The notes under the pieces: generated by a model | Told to the model about the DNA's origin: nothing | Database searches by the model: none | What the model saw: the letters and a program-made list of their open reading frames with translations, nothing else | Part shown: piece by piece, positions 1 to 11,404 of the stretch | How the letters are laid out: each line of letters starts with the position of its first letter | How positions within the stretch are numbered: position 1 is the first letter of the stretch | Program-made: the position numbers and the translations under genes | Assembly: GCA_029990175.1 (NCBI GenBank) | Contig: JARKIP010000038.1 | Coordinates: 22,513,501-22,577,500, forward strand | Length of the DNA: 64,000 nucleotides | Direction of reading: 5' to 3' | Source of the DNA: Petunia secreta | Lineage: Eukaryota; Streptophyta; Magnoliopsida; Solanales; Solanaceae

Positions 1-2667
1 TTCAACTCCTCATTGATTGTATGAGATAGCCATGGATATATTTATTTATTTGTATGCGAGTCGAGTCGTAGTGACTGTCTGGATTGATCATGACTTTTGC
101 ACTTGATATCATGTCCTGTCATTAAATTTTAAATTACGAGTCTAGAAGCATCTGATCGTTTGAGATTGGTTTGTTGACGACCCTCGCTATAGCTATTCCT
201 ACTGGAGAATTGTCGGTAACTAATCGCTTTCTGTCGAAACCGTAAACAGTGTCATACTCTTCTGTATCCCCACGCTTTTGGACTCTTACTCTTTTAGTTG
301 TGAAAAGCTGCTCTTAAGCAAGTTGTGTAAAGGTGATAGAGTCTATTTTTTGTGAGGAAATATTGTATGATAATCGCAGAATTGGTTTAGATGATCTGCC
401 TAGATTTGATACTCCTAATTTTCAGCCGAGTGCTATTAGTATATACATATGAACACATCCTCTTGCTTCTGACTTTGTTAAATTACTTAAGTTTTCATAG
501 AGGGAAAGTATCTTCCTTTATTTGTCAAATATCCAACGGATAGGTATTTTTGGAAAGTGTAACAACTCCCTGATTTTGCTCAAATTGATTGCATAACTAC
601 TGCTTGGCTTAGTATATTTTTTACTGATTCTATTCCTTCCCTGGTGATGATTTGAAATTCAAAAAGACCTCACACTACACCTATATAAACCAGCCTCTCC
701 TTACACTTAGGAGGACATCTTACACACTCACAAATACTGAGACTACAGACACTTGCTACACCTCTCACACACAGCTGAATATTCACAGACTAGACACTTT
801 TAGTACAAGCTGAATACTAAAAACACCATAGAACTTCTCACTCTCATAGCAACTCTTGAGAAAAAAGCTTTTCTTTGTTCTGTTTTATTTTGCTAAGTAC
901 AAGACGAAGTGAAGTCATTTACTTCTTACTGTTCCTCCATCCTAAGATCCCTTGTTGGTTCTCTGTTACTTTGTGTTGATTTTCTAAAGGTAAAGCTCTA
1001 AGATGAAAGAATGACCTTTGACCAATAGTTATTTCGCTTCATTCCTTCTCCTATCTGTGAACTGCCTGTATGCACACTCGTTTGTTTGGCCAACTTTGGC
1101 CCCTCTACTAACTTTCCTTTGCAGGTTTTATATTGTGTTTGGATAGTCCAGCAGGGATTATACCATTATCATTTACTTCGCAGGACTTAAAAGCACAGCA
1201 GGGACATAAAGAAGGTTGTTTGTGACCTGTGAGGCATAAGAATCCTACAAGACTGCCTGGACCTTTTCACCGTGCACACAGGGCACTTTTCTACTCTCTT
1301 TAAATCCTCCTAGACCTCCCCTTCTATTGTATTTAATTAGGTCTCCGGCATGTATATAATTGAGGCACCATAATGTGCATTAAATGGTCAGAGGCAGTGG
1401 TGATTAGGACATTAAACAGGTGTTGAAACTGCAGCAGAAACGCTGTTGTACAGGCAGTTTGAATGCTGCTACATGTTGGCTAGAACAGGGGCCTGTTTTT
1501 GCCCTTTTCTTACATCTTCTTTTCATGTTTATATATTGAAAATGCTAAAATGCTCGTTGACCCTAAAAGGGACTGTTTCTGAATTTTGTTGAAAGCAAAA
1601 ACATGGTTTAAAACTGTATAAAGCAGGTCCTAAAAGTCTGAAACTTACAAGGGCTGAATCTAATTTTTCGTAAGAGGCTATTTTCGCAACTTTGCCTCAA
1701 CTGAGGTCTATTTCTGCAAAATTCGAGTAACTGGCTAGTTTTAAATCTGAGACAAGTTCTTTTTTTAGATAAATTGATTTTATGAAAGCTAAACATCCTC
1801 TACACACTAACTAATAGTGTGGAAGAGGAGTTTTAGGCTTTGGAGGGTCAAGCTCTACATTTACAATTTTACATATTCATGGGTATTTTTGAAAAGCTAA
1901 ACCAAGTAAGTTGGCTATATTTCGCGTAACATTGTCAAAGACTATTTTATAAAATTCTTCTATTTTCGTATGCTTTATCTTATTTAGTATAAAAGTTTTA
2001 CCTATATATAATTTCTATAAAGTATGTTTTTCTTACTCTTTTCTTTTGTATAAAATATTTACTTAATATTATCTACGTATATGTACTTGCATTTTATTAA
2101 TACATGTTTGACCCCACAACAATAGCCATTGGGAAAAGGCACTTGATAATTAATGTCAAATTACCTTCCAAAATGGCTAACATTCCTTGAACATAGCAAC
2201 TCTATTTTTTTAGAAAATTTAGTATATTTTGGGAGTATTTCAACTTTTTTAAACTAACTTTGAAATCTGTCCAGTTGTATTTTTTAGAAATTTCCTTTAA
2301 TTAGAACATAATTGGAATTTAGTTTTACTTTAATATGTTTTCTCTTAAATTGCATACTTGATCTTTTGATTTTATTAATGCTTTACCTTTCAGCCTTAAT
2401 CCCAAATTTCAAATCCGGCCGGGAACCACTTTTCGTGGGGCTCGGGAAGTGCCTAACACCTTCCTCCCGAGTCACAAGGACTTCTTACCCATAGAATCTC
2501 TTAGAAAAACTTATTCGTAGTTTATTTAGACACTTAGACGATTTAGATGACCTAATACGCCTTTATACAAATTTATTAGGTGGCGACTCCAAACTCGTTC
2601 CAAACGAGTCACCTTAGTCAAGCCCAACCTTTGAACTCGATCCGAGTTCGAAAAACGGGGTGCGACA
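1..2667 (+). repeat. 5' LTR of the Tat/Ogre element (3' two thirds)
   Basis: Base 1 matches base 13567 of the 3' LTR, and homology runs without break to TGCGACA at 2661-2667. The missing part is about 1238 bp. It carries a TATA box near 682 and a transcript-leader-like stretch after it. The short reading frames inside have counterparts in the other LTR but no protein signature. Confidence 0.92.
682..689 (+). promoter_or_regulatory. TATA box of the 5' LTR
   Basis: TATATAAA lies in a CT/AC-rich context and is followed by an AC-rich stretch, as expected for the LTR promoter and R-region start. The same site is at 14248-14255 in the 3' LTR. The transcription start itself is inferred. Confidence 0.6.
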
Positions 2668-2670
2668 GAA

Positions 2671-2688
2671 TGGCGACTCCGCTGGGGA
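2671..2688 (+). other. Primer binding site of the Tat/Ogre element
   Basis: TGGCGACTCCGCTGGGGA begins three bases after the LTR end. An 18-mer starting TGG right after an LTR is the tRNA-primed minus-strand start. This sequence is the usual one in Ogre-like elements, generally assigned to tRNA-Arg (from memory, not checked). Confidence 0.8.
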
Positions 2689-2690
2689 CT

Positions 2691-4470
2691 CAAAGTCCTA
2701 ACCACAACGGGTTTTATTTTTGGGATATTTATCATTTATATCATTGAATTAATTGTTTTATTTTTGCTTGTTATTTTGTCTATTATTTTACTAACTTGTT
2801 TTCTTTTTTTTTCTTTTTTTTTTGTTTTTTATTATTTATATGCAATATCCTTGTAATATTTATTGGCATTTTCACTCATACTCCTCCACTTCTGGAAACG
2901 ACACTTTGCACACACACGAGCGATTACGTGGATCTCACGGTCGTTCCACCTCAAAAAAACCTGTAAGGGGGACGGTTGGGATAAGTTGGTCCGTGGTACA
3001 ACCAACAATTCCAAACGTTCCCACCCCTTGGTTGTCCGCCTGGGGGAACCATGTTCTTGTCTAGTAAACCCACTCTTGGTAGTTTCTTACATCACATCCT
3101 ATACTTCAAATGTTTTCAAATCTTCCATGAATTTTCTCAATCTTTTTCTTTTAAAATAATTTCAGTTCATATATTGTCTAGTTCATAATATCCTAAACTT
3201 CAGTTATTTTCGAATCTCCTAAATCTTTTTCACTTCATAATTCTTTTGCCTTTTTTTCAAAAATTTCAACCTATTTTCCAGAATTAACTTGTTTGTTTCT
3301 CCCTTTTTAAATTTATTTATATGTGCACCATTTCCATAAATTTGCTAAATCTTTTTTTTTAAAAAACGTTTCACTTCATAATTCTTTTCTCATTTTTGAA
3401 AATATACCGCCTAACTCTATTAGCCTACTTTTCAAAATTAACTTGTTTGATTTGTCTTTCCCTCTTTTAAAAGTTCGTAAAATATTTCAATATGTGCATC
3501 TTTTCTTTTTAATAATGTCTTAATCCTATCTTTTGAAACTAACGCGTTTGTTTTGTTCTTATCCTTCTAAAATCATTTTCAATATGTGTGCATCATTTTA
3601 CAAAACATATGCATTTCTTTCAAAAACTTATGCATTTTTTAAATTTGTGCATATCATGCATACCTTCCGCCACTCCCGGCAAGTTTCTAAATCGTGCGGT
3701 GGTTACGACCACCTCTTCCCTCACAAAAAAAAAAAATCTCATTTCAGGGGGAACAACTTGGAACCTATTTGGTCCAATACGTTCCCACTCCTGAGTTGTC
3801 CGCTTGGGAGGATAATAAAACTCGGTCTAGCTAACTTCATTCTTTAGTAGCAATGCTAGGAATCATGCATCATGACATATCATTTAGCCGACTTGTTTTC
3901 AAGTCTGATAGGCCAACTTGTTCAAACAATCTGGACGGGTTTTTAACCCCCAAAGAGCGTTAGACATGATTTATTTGCATTTACTTAAAGGATTGAACAT
4001 GCAAATGTAGACCGTTCATTGAAATTATTCTGCATTCAATGCCATTCGAAGGCACAAAGGTTACCCAAAAGGCATCAAAGCTGAAATTGAATCAGAAACG
4101 ACTGTTTATTTCTAAGCGGTTGGAATCATTCTATATTCAATGCTATTCAAACGCGTAAAAGGTAACCGAAAAGGCATTAAAAGGCCCAATATGAAGCAGA
4201 AATGACCGTTTGATAGACGGGATGACACATAATGCACATTTATCCTTTAGGCATTATATAAAGACTTGCCATCCGTGGTTTGTTAAAAGTCCATGAGCAT
4301 TTTCCTTCTAAAGTGTCTAAAAGGTTCTCAACTCACAACGACACATCTCCTCATATCCTCTGCTGTATTGTTTTCAAAAGCTCGTGCGACACGTTAATCG
4401 TTTGCTTACAACCAAAATTTAGGCATATTCCTTCCTTTTCTTCTCCTTCCTTCACCTTTTCCAAAAGATC
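2691..4470 (+). repeat. Long untranslated leader with internal duplications
   Basis: 1.8 kb between PBS and first ORF with no convincing gene. A GGGGGA-CGTTCCCAC-TTGTCCGC-GGG block occurs twice (about 2939-3050 and 3693-3812). T-rich units starting CACTTCATAATTCTTTT repeat about 142 bp apart (3229 and 3371). A block of about 110 bp with ATTCAATGC-ATTC and AAAAGGCAT is duplicated at about 4010-4100 and 4120-4215. Reading frames here (such as 3533-3847) are low-complexity and not believable as genes. Confidence 0.55.
4255..4262 (+). promoter_or_regulatory. Possible internal TATA box ahead of ORF1
   Basis: TATATAAA followed by AGACTTGCC lies about 210 bp upstream of the ORF1 ATG (4471), well inside the element. 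It could be a second promoter, but may be chance in AT-rich DNA. Confidence 0.3.
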
Positions 4471-6087
4471 ATGGCCACTAGAACATTTGACATGGTTGTT
4501 GAAGTCCCTCAGTTGCTCAGAAATTGGTGGGGAAACCTAAGTATAGATCAACAAGACCGAGTTAAAGTAGTATTGGGGAACCTGATTTCACTAATGGAGC
4601 ACACAGCAATAAAAGGGATAGTAGAAGCAGCAGTACACTATTGGGATGCATGCCGAGCAGTTTTTCACTTTGGGAATGTAGAGTTGACACCATTACTGGA
4701 AGAAATAGGCGGTTTAAGTCAATTACCATTTGAAAGTGAGGAAGTCTTGATGCCTAAGAACATTACACCCGAGGAGTTCTTCGAAATGGTAGGGTTTAAG
4801 CCCGAGTTATGCACAGACAGTATAAGGCAGTCGGGAATTTCTTTGACTTCCCTCTACATCAAATTTAGGTATGAAGAAGCATTTCAGGAATCGAAAGGCT
4901 ATTTCAACATTGACCAGGCAGATTGGCAAGAGCAAAGGGTACTTGCTTTTGTCACCAGCTTTTTAGGGATCGTCGTCTTTCCACAGCATAAAGGACGAGT
5001 TGATGTTTGCATGGTCTCAATTGCTGATACCTTACTCAAAGACATTAACAAGACATACACTTTGGTACCGATGATTGTTGCAGAGATGTACCGAGCTTTA
5101 GAAAGATGCAAGAAGGGAGCTGGTTTCTTTGAAGGTTGCAATCTGCTTTTACAAATCTGGCTGAAGGAACATTTGCAAAGGATGGATAACAAAGATCAAG
5201 CTTTCCATTCCATACCAAGAGAAAACTACATCTTGGCTCATACCACCCGCATGGACAATGCTCTCGAGAGAAGGGAACGGCCAACAACCACCGAAGGTTG
5301 GCACCACAAGCTTTCTCAATTGACGTCCGAAAATATACAATGGATGTTTGACTACTTTCCCAGCACTACAATGATCACACGGTCGGAAAGAGACTCGTTT
5401 CTCATTTTAGTGGGCTTTAGAGAAGTTTACCCATATACTCCTTTAAGGGCACTTAGACAAGCGGGGAGAAAGCATATTGTACCCCAAATTGCAGACATCA
5501 GCAGTTTCAAAGCAGATATTTTCGGAGGAGTGATACCATTTAAAGACAAGATATTAGAACTTTGGAAAGAAAGACGACAAATGGGATTTGAGACTATTGG
5601 ACGAGACAGGTTTGACACTGGCTATGATGAAGACTATCCAGACTGGCTTAGGAAAGACATAGCTAGGGCAATTCAACCAAAGGCGACAAGAAAAAGAAAA
5701 AGAAATATTGATGAATTAGAATCTGAGTGCAAGGGGCTACGCAAACAACTGGCAAAGGCACGAGGGAAAGTAGCAAAGAATCAAAGTTTAGTCGAAGCAA
5801 AGAACAAAGAAAAGGACAAATGGCGCAATAAGGCAGAACTTCTGACGAAACGCATAGAGTCTATCGGTGTATGGGCTAATGAAGGAATGAACTCTGTGGC
5901 TGACAAAGGAGTGGATGAGAAAGGAAGAAAGGCTTGGGAAATGTTGAAAAACTTCACATTTGACATATCCCGGCTCTTAACTGATGCAGATAATATCATC
6001 TTCCAAGGATATTCATCAGGGGCAAGTTCGGCGGAGGAAGACTCATCTGAAGAAGAAGAAGAATCTTTTGGGGATGGATCGGCATGA
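4471..6087 (+). CDS. Ogre-type ORF1 protein, plant-mobile-domain-like with C-terminal coiled coil
   Basis: A 538-residue intact frame upstream of gag, the position of the extra ORF1 in Ogre elements. Residues about 25-330 look like the plant mobile domain (PMD, 'aminotransferase-like') found in transposon ORFs: a WWGNL-type start, then VHYWDACRAVFHFGNVELTP and LLEEIGGL near residues 65-90. Residues about 405-470 are Lys/Glu-rich with heptad-like spacing (RKRKRNIDELESECKGLRKQ), predicting a coiled coil. The tail is very acidic (EEDSSEEEEESFGDG). Its role in the Ogre life cycle is unknown. The ATG at 4471 is taken as the first in frame before the conserved part; 433 bp separate its stop from the gag frame. 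The PMD assignment is by eye. Confidence 0.7.
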   Translation: MATRTFDMVVEVPQLLRNWWGNLSIDQQDRVKVVLGNLISLMEHTAIKGIVEAAVHYWDACRAVFHFGNVELTPLLEEIGGLSQLPFESEEVLMPKNITPEEFFEMVGFKPELCTDSIRQSGISLTSLYIKFRYEEAFQESKGYFNIDQADWQEQRVLAFVTSFLGIVVFPQHKGRVDVCMVSIADTLLKDINKTYTLVPMIVAEMYRALERCKKGAGFFEGCNLLLQIWLKEHLQRMDNKDQAFHSIPRENYILAHTTRMDNALERRERPTTTEGWHHKLSQLTSENIQWMFDYFPSTTMITRSERDSFLILVGFREVYPYTPLRALRQAGRKHIVPQIADISSFKADIFGGVIPFKDKILELWKERRQMGFETIGRDRFDTGYDEDYPDWLRKDIARAIQPKATRKRKRNIDELESECKGLRKQLAKARGKVAKNQSLVEAKNKEKDKWRNKAELLTKRIESIGVWANEGMNSVADKGVDEKGRKAWEMLKNFTFDISRLLTDADNIIFQGYSSGASSAEEDSSEEEEESFGDGSA

Positions 6088-6519
6088 AAGATGTTTATTT
6101 GGCCATGATCTAATTTCCTAGCAATATTTAGTCTTTTCCGTTTTTACACTATTTCATTATCATCCAATGTGATAAGATCCAATAAATGCAATATTATCTC
6201 TTAGGCTCCCTATTTTGTTAGCAAATGAAATGAGACATGTGGCACAAAGTGCTTTTCAAAATCATCGTCCGTAAAATGGTCTTTTGCATTGTAGGATGCA
6301 TTCGTTACTTGATATGTGTGCATTGCATGAATTCGTCTGTTGCGCTCTCTCTCTACCTGAATGAATCTTTTCCCCAAATTCAATATCTCTCCAATGCATA
6401 TGACCCTACTTTGTTTTTCCAAGCTAATACTCAAATCCCAATATTCGAAATCTTTTTACACATTCTGATTATTTCCTATTGCTAACTCAAAGACTTCCTC
6501 TCCAAAAGGTCGGCTCAAG

Positions 6520-7953
6520 TTGAACACCAAAATAAAAGACATGGCTAAGCAAAGTGCACTTATTGGTGATTTGTCAAAACAAGAGGGAGTTATTGCAGCA
6601 AGTATTATGCGTATGGAGCAGAAAATTGACAGGGTAAGAGGTGTGATGGCCAGCCTCAAGGGCACCTCTGACATGCCACAAGAATTCCCGAAGCCAATGT
6701 TCGAGGATCACTCTAGTGCTCCGGTCTACACTATTGCACCTCCCGCAATACATGAGTGTGATCCAAAGCATTTTTCAAATTTACATTCGTTCATGGTTGA
6801 AAGAGCATTCAAAGGGTTAGCAGGAGGCAATCAGGAGATGGGAAGTGAGGAGAATCCACCAAATGTTGCAAAGGTTTACGCACAACAATCAGATATTAGC
6901 ATGACGACGAAACTTCCATTGTATGATGGAACTAAAAATCCTTATGTACATTTGAGAACATATCTACACACCCTAGAAAGTATGGAACACGACGATGAAC
7001 TCAAGAGGAAACTATTTGTTAAGACACTTACAGGGTCAGCATTGATTTGGTACATAGGGCAGGACGCAAGCAAATGGAATTCTTGGAGCGACCTGGTCGA
7101 AGCCTTTATTAACCGATATAAATCCTATGGCGACCATTGTGCATGCAATAGCTTGTTGAAAAGGAAAAGTGTTATAGAACCGATTTCTGAAAAGGTATTG
7201 GGTAATAATTTGACTGAAGCACAATCCAAGGATATGAACGTTACAAAGAAAGGGAAAGCTACCAAAACCCTAAGCCCTATCCCAATATCTCTTAATAACC
7301 AAGCCATCATCCCTTTGCATGAATCACTGGCTGTTCAATTTGAGAAACTTAAGTCTATCGGGATGTTGCAGCCACAACGTGGAGAAGTCTTTACCCCACT
7401 ACCACCTTACTTCGATTCAAGCAAACATTGTGCATTTCACTCCAACATTCCAGGTCATGACACCAATGGATGCACCACTCTAAGAAAGGAGATTCAGAGT
7501 TTAGTGGAAAGTGGCAAGATAGTCGAAGTGCCAAAGGGAAAACCTCAACTTATATGGTGCCAACCTCTGACCTTCATGCCAACAGTTGAAGTTTCCTCAC
7601 AGTCAGTTAACCCAATTTCTTATCAGAATCCAACAAATAACACTAAGAATTGCTCTCATGATGCTCCTCGCAAGTTCACTCCTATTGGTGGTGGGTCATA
7701 TGCAAGTTTGTACGAAAAGTTGAAAGATGTAGGGATAGTGCACCCTATTGAAAGGAAAAGTTACAAGGAACCGTGGAAAGCAGATATGAAGAAGTCATGT
7801 GTTTACCATTCAGGCATGTTGGGGCATAATATTGAGAAATGTTTTGCTTTTAAAGAGAAGATTGAAGGGCTGATCAAGTCTGGGCAAATCAAGATTGAAA
7901 ATGCTAATGATGAAGCAATTGCAGATGACTATGACAAAGAGGAAACAGTTTAA
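6520..7953 (+). CDS. Gag-like protein, copy 1
   Basis: A 477-residue frame. Residues about 128-205 match the Retrotrans_gag fold (LPLYDGTKNPYVHLRTY, LTGSALIWYIGQ, WSDLVEAFINRYK). The second half of the gag domain is missing: after NRYKSYGDH the sequence jumps to an unrelated linker, whereas copy 2 downstream keeps it. Two cysteine/histidine knuckles of form C-x2-H-x4-GH-x4-C follow, near residues 308-322 and 427-441. Gag packages element RNA into cytoplasmic particles. No protease follows, which a self-sufficient gag-pol would have. The ATG at 6520 has no strong context and the real start could be further in; the neighbouring frames before it are noise. Confidence 0.72.
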   Translation: MNTKIKDMAKQSALIGDLSKQEGVIAASIMRMEQKIDRVRGVMASLKGTSDMPQEFPKPMFEDHSSAPVYTIAPPAIHECDPKHFSNLHSFMVERAFKGLAGGNQEMGSEENPPNVAKVYAQQSDISMTTKLPLYDGTKNPYVHLRTYLHTLESMEHDDELKRKLFVKTLTGSALIWYIGQDASKWNSWSDLVEAFINRYKSYGDHCACNSLLKRKSVIEPISEKVLGNNLTEAQSKDMNVTKKGKATKTLSPIPISLNNQAIIPLHESLAVQFEKLKSIGMLQPQRGEVFTPLPPYFDSSKHCAFHSNIPGHDTNGCTTLRKEIQSLVESGKIVEVPKGKPQLIWCQPLTFMPTVEVSSQSVNPISYQNPTNNTKNCSHDAPRKFTPIGGGSYASLYEKLKDVGIVHPIERKSYKEPWKADMKKSCVYHSGMLGHNIEKCFAFKEKIEGLIKSGQIKIENANDEAIADDYDKEETV

Positions 7954-8107
7954 TGACAGACATCCGAATACAAGAAGAGAGCTTCTAAGTTGCATAATCT
8001 TTGGAGACATTTATTTTACTTTCTAAGCAAGCTTTATGGCACATGTCTTTAAGATTTTCCCTTTATGTATTTTGAACTACGCTTGACCTGATTCCTGTCA
8101 GTAGCAG

Positions 8108-8165
8108 GATACGTAGGCAGCCCACACCGGGTTCGGTCCCTTTATAATAAAAAATTTATTTTGCC
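8108..8165 (+). repeat. Conserved GTAGGCAGCC...GGTTCGG block, copy 1 of 3
   Basis: A block with ATACGTAGGCAGCCC then GGGTTCGG then TTTATAATAAAA follows the stop of gag copy 1. Related blocks follow gag copy 2 (10161-10215) and precede the polypurine tract (12169-12205). The threefold occurrence suggests that the gag-plus-3'-flank unit was duplicated inside the element. Confidence 0.55.
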
Positions 8166-8636
8166 CAATAAGGAAAGTTGGTGCAAAGTTTGAAATACAG
8201 CAGTTGGTTAATGATTGTGAAAAGGCACGGATCACGACAGATAAATTTGTAAAGGAAACAGTGATCGCACCCAAGTCTTTGGTGCTTGACAAAGAGCCGA
8301 CCTCCCTTTTGGTCACCTAAAGTCCAACCTTTCCTTGACTTCGCACAATTCATCACAACATCCTCATCAATGATTCATCAACCAAAATCTTTGTCTTGAC
8401 TGCTACATAAAGCACTCAAGAATTCCTTTATAATCTCTATACCATTTGTCATAATGTCTAGTTCAAGCATTAGTCTATTATATGCCTTCTAGGCACCCTC
8501 TTAGCTGCATATCTGACCTTTATGTGCTATTTTGTTATATACTAACTCTGTTTTAAATATTTTGTCATTTTGTTAAAGGTTGCCTAGCATTTGAACACCT
8601 AAATTGACAAAGAATCTGCATTAAGAAGAAGCCAAA

Positions 8637-10054
8637 ATGACAAGCCAAGATGAAATATTCACTTTTGGAACAAAGTCTTCAGAACCTCAGACATATGGCA
8701 TCGAGAAAAACAAGACTCAACAGGACATTTCAGATAAATCTGACAATCCTGATCCTACTACTATGCAAATTGTGGCAAGGGACAAGCAGAATCAGCTGTC
8801 GGTATACCCACATAAGAAGCACAGAAAAGAAATCCAGCCAAATGAACAGGAGGGTTTAAATGAAAAGCTCCATAATCTAGAAATGGTTGTGAAAGAAGAG
8901 ATGAGTTTAAGGAATATTCAAAGTCTGAGGTATAAGGATTTGTGTCTACGTCCGTATGTTGAACTACCGTATGGATACAAAATTCCGAAATTCAACACTT
9001 TTGATGGAACGGGGAATCCTTTCTATCATTTGAAAGACTACAGTAACAGGCTAATTGGAGTTGGACATATCGAGGCTATCAGAATGCAATTGTTCATTCA
9101 AAGTTTATCTGGATTAGCACTCATTTGGTACACCAAACAAGATTTTAGCAAATGGCACACTTGGGAAGATTTGGCCCGAGATTTTGTCAATCAATGCAAG
9201 TTCAACATTCAAAAGGATGTGCACCTGTATGAGATGCACAAAGTCAAAAGAATGCAATACGAGTCTTTTGAAGAATATGCTACCCGATGGAGAATCGAAG
9301 CTTCCAAGATACACCCTCCTTTACCTGAAGAAGAGTTAGTTTCAACTTTCATCCAAATCCAAGAAGGGATTTACTATGAGAAATTGCTCGGCGTTCAGGC
9401 ACACGACTTTCCTAGTTTGATTCGAATAATAAAAGAACTCGAAATTGGCATTCAAGAAGGGAAGATCATTGGAAGCTCAACAGTGCACTGTGTTAATCAA
9501 CATTTTCAACCCGAGGCACGTGAGAATTCGCGAAGTAATGAAGAGGACAACACATTAGTCACCATGACTGGGCACCAACCACCGTACAACCAGAGTCAAC
9601 AGAATCTACAATTTCATGATACTCCTGACTTACACACTAGACAACCTCCCCACTATCAGGATTTTCAACCACAGCCTAATCAGGCTCAACGCAGTCGTCA
9701 CCAGACCAAAAGGATGAAGATTCGCACATTTACTCCTCTAGCTGAATCTCTGACAAACATCTTTGAAAGACTGAGGGATCAAGGGATATTGCAGCCGAGA
9801 AATGGATGGGTTCCTCGTTCGAATTTTGATCCATCAAGACTTGCGCATACCATTCGAACATTCAAGGTCATGACACTGAAGAATGTCCAGCATTGAAGCA
9901 CAAAATCCAGAACTTGATTGAAAAAGGCAAGATAACGGTACAACAAGAACCGCCAAATGACAGTTCTAACTCTCAAGCTGCAAACACAGTCTATGTTCAA
10001 GGCAATCCATCGAAGATAGCTCCGAGGCATTTGAAGAGAAAGCGCAACACATGA
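8637..10054 (+). pseudogene. Gag-like protein, copy 2, frameshifted near its C-terminus
   Basis: The frame from ATG 8637 runs 419 residues to 9896. Residues about 118-280 hold a fuller Retrotrans_gag domain than copy 1 (KFNTFDGTGNPFYHLKDY, LSGLALIWYTKQDF, WEDLARDFVNQCK, FEEYATRWRIEASKI). A single-base shift near 9842 moves the C-x2-H-x4-GH-x4-C knuckle and a Lys-rich tail into another frame, which stays open to the stop at 10052-10054. The shift could be a programmed frameshift but looks like a lesion, because the part read in the first frame after it is meaningless. The two gags are clearly related in the domain but diverged, so the duplication is old compared with the insertion. Confidence 0.68.
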
Positions 10055-10160
10055 AGGCAATCCATCACCATGCAAAATCTAACATCTCTACATTTGACTG
10101 CTCTTTTGCCCTTTATCTCGATTTTGTACCTGAGTCATGTATGACTTGATTACTGTATTG

Positions 10161-10215
10161 AAAAGATATGTAAGCAGCCTACTTGGGCAGGGTTTCGTTA
10201 TAATAAAATTTTCAT
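10161..10215 (+). repeat. Conserved GTAAGCAGCC...GTTTCGTT block, copy 2 of 3
   Basis: ATATGTAAGCAGCCTACTTGG followed by GGGTTTCGTTATAATAAAATT lies after gag copy 2. It matches the block at 8108 in order and spacing, including the TATAATAAAA tail. Confidence 0.5.
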
Positions 10216-10568
10216 TTTCTCCTAGCCAAGATAAGCACAACTTTTGGGACAACCTCCTAATCCAATACACTCACACAAAAGTTTTCAATCTAAAATGGAA
10301 GGGGTATCTGCATGATCGATTGGATAACAAAGATTTTCAAGATATCACATCAAAGGACAAATGCAGATTCGAGCCGATACTCGGGTGTTCAATGCAAGGC
10401 AACCACTTTGTTTTAAATTAACAACTTTTTCTTTGAGAGCAGATCTTCTCTTACAAATACAAGACTCGCAGGCAATACAACAATCTGAGAATGAATGACT
10501 CCAGTTCCAATACCTGACATGCATTAGAGGAATGCACTTACAAGCTTTTGGACATGACACTTTTAATA

Positions 10569-10937
10569 CGACGACTAGCCACGTCAGGCTTAAAATATGA
10601 CGACTAGCCTCGTCAGGCTTAAAATATGACGACTAGCCTCGTCAGGCTTAAAATATGACGACCAGCCTCGTCAGGCTTAAAATATGACGACTAGCCTCGT
10701 CAGGCTTAAAATATGACGACCAGCCTCGTCAGGCTTAAAATATGACGACCAGCCACGTCAGGCTTAAAATATGACGACTAGCCCCGTCAGGCTTAAAATG
10801 TGACAGGCTTATGATATGACGACTAGCCTCGTCAGGCTTAAAATATGACGACTAGCCACGTCAGGCTTAAAATATGACGATTAGCCTCGTCAGGCTTAAA
10901 ATATGACGATGAGCCCCGTCAGGCTTAGAATATGACT
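10569..10937 (+). repeat. 29-bp tandem repeat array, first cluster (about 12 units)
   Basis: Unit GACGACTAGCCTCGTCAGG plus CTTAAAATAT (29 bp). The GACGA and TCGTC arms make each unit a small hairpin with a 6-nt loop. Variation sits mostly in the loop (CTAGCC, CCAGCC, TTAGCC) and next to the right arm (TCG, ACG, CCG). One unit is shortened near 10801. The array ends in decayed GACTATTAGGCCTGTCCGCCTT units. It lies where pol would be expected. Confidence 0.9.
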
Positions 10938-11067
10938 ATTAGGCCTGTCCGCCTTAGAATTGGACATACTTATTCTTTCTGTTTTGCAGGCACTACTATA
11001 ATCAGCCTTATCCGGCTTAAAATAGGACAAGCTCATATATTTTATTTTGCAGGCACCACTACAATAG

Positions 11068-11205
11068 GACTAGCCACGTCAGGCTTAAAATATGACGAAT
11101 AGCCTCGTCAAGTTTAAAATATGACGACTAGCCTCGTCAGGCTTAAAATATGACGATGAGCCCCATCAGGCTTAGAATATGACTATTAGGCCTGTCCGCC
11201 TTAGA
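11068..11205 (+). repeat. 29-bp tandem repeat array, second cluster (about 4 units)
   Basis: Four more units of the same 29-bp hairpin repeat, ending in the same decayed GACTATTAGGCCTGTCCGCC unit as the first cluster, so the block including its edge was duplicated. Between and after the clusters (10975-11360) TTTTGCAGGCACTACTATA-like segments recur about every 60-100 bp. Confidence 0.8.
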
Positions 11206-11404
11206 ATAGGACATCACATATATTTTGTTTTGCAGGCACTACTATAATAGGCCCATCTGCCTTATAATTGGATATATACATATATATTTTATTTTGCAGG
11301 CACTGTTATTAGGCTTGTCCGCCTTAGAATTGGACATACATGTATTTTGTTTTGCAGGCACTATTTACAGTAAGGTGATCTTTTAAAGGCAATAAACTGG
11401 GGCA

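Noticed and set aside
2863..3159. Overlapping 60-104-codon frames in the Ogre leader
   Set aside because: Several frames on both strands overlap in T-rich repeats; no conserved protein pattern.
8108..8165. tRNA gene
   Set aside because: There is a GGTTCGGTCC box but no A box, acceptor stem or anticodon arm can be formed around it.
10569..11205. CRISPR-like array of 29-bp repeats
   Set aside because: The repeats are directly adjacent with no spacers, lie inside a plant LTR retrotransposon, and no cas genes exist. It is a tandem minisatellite.
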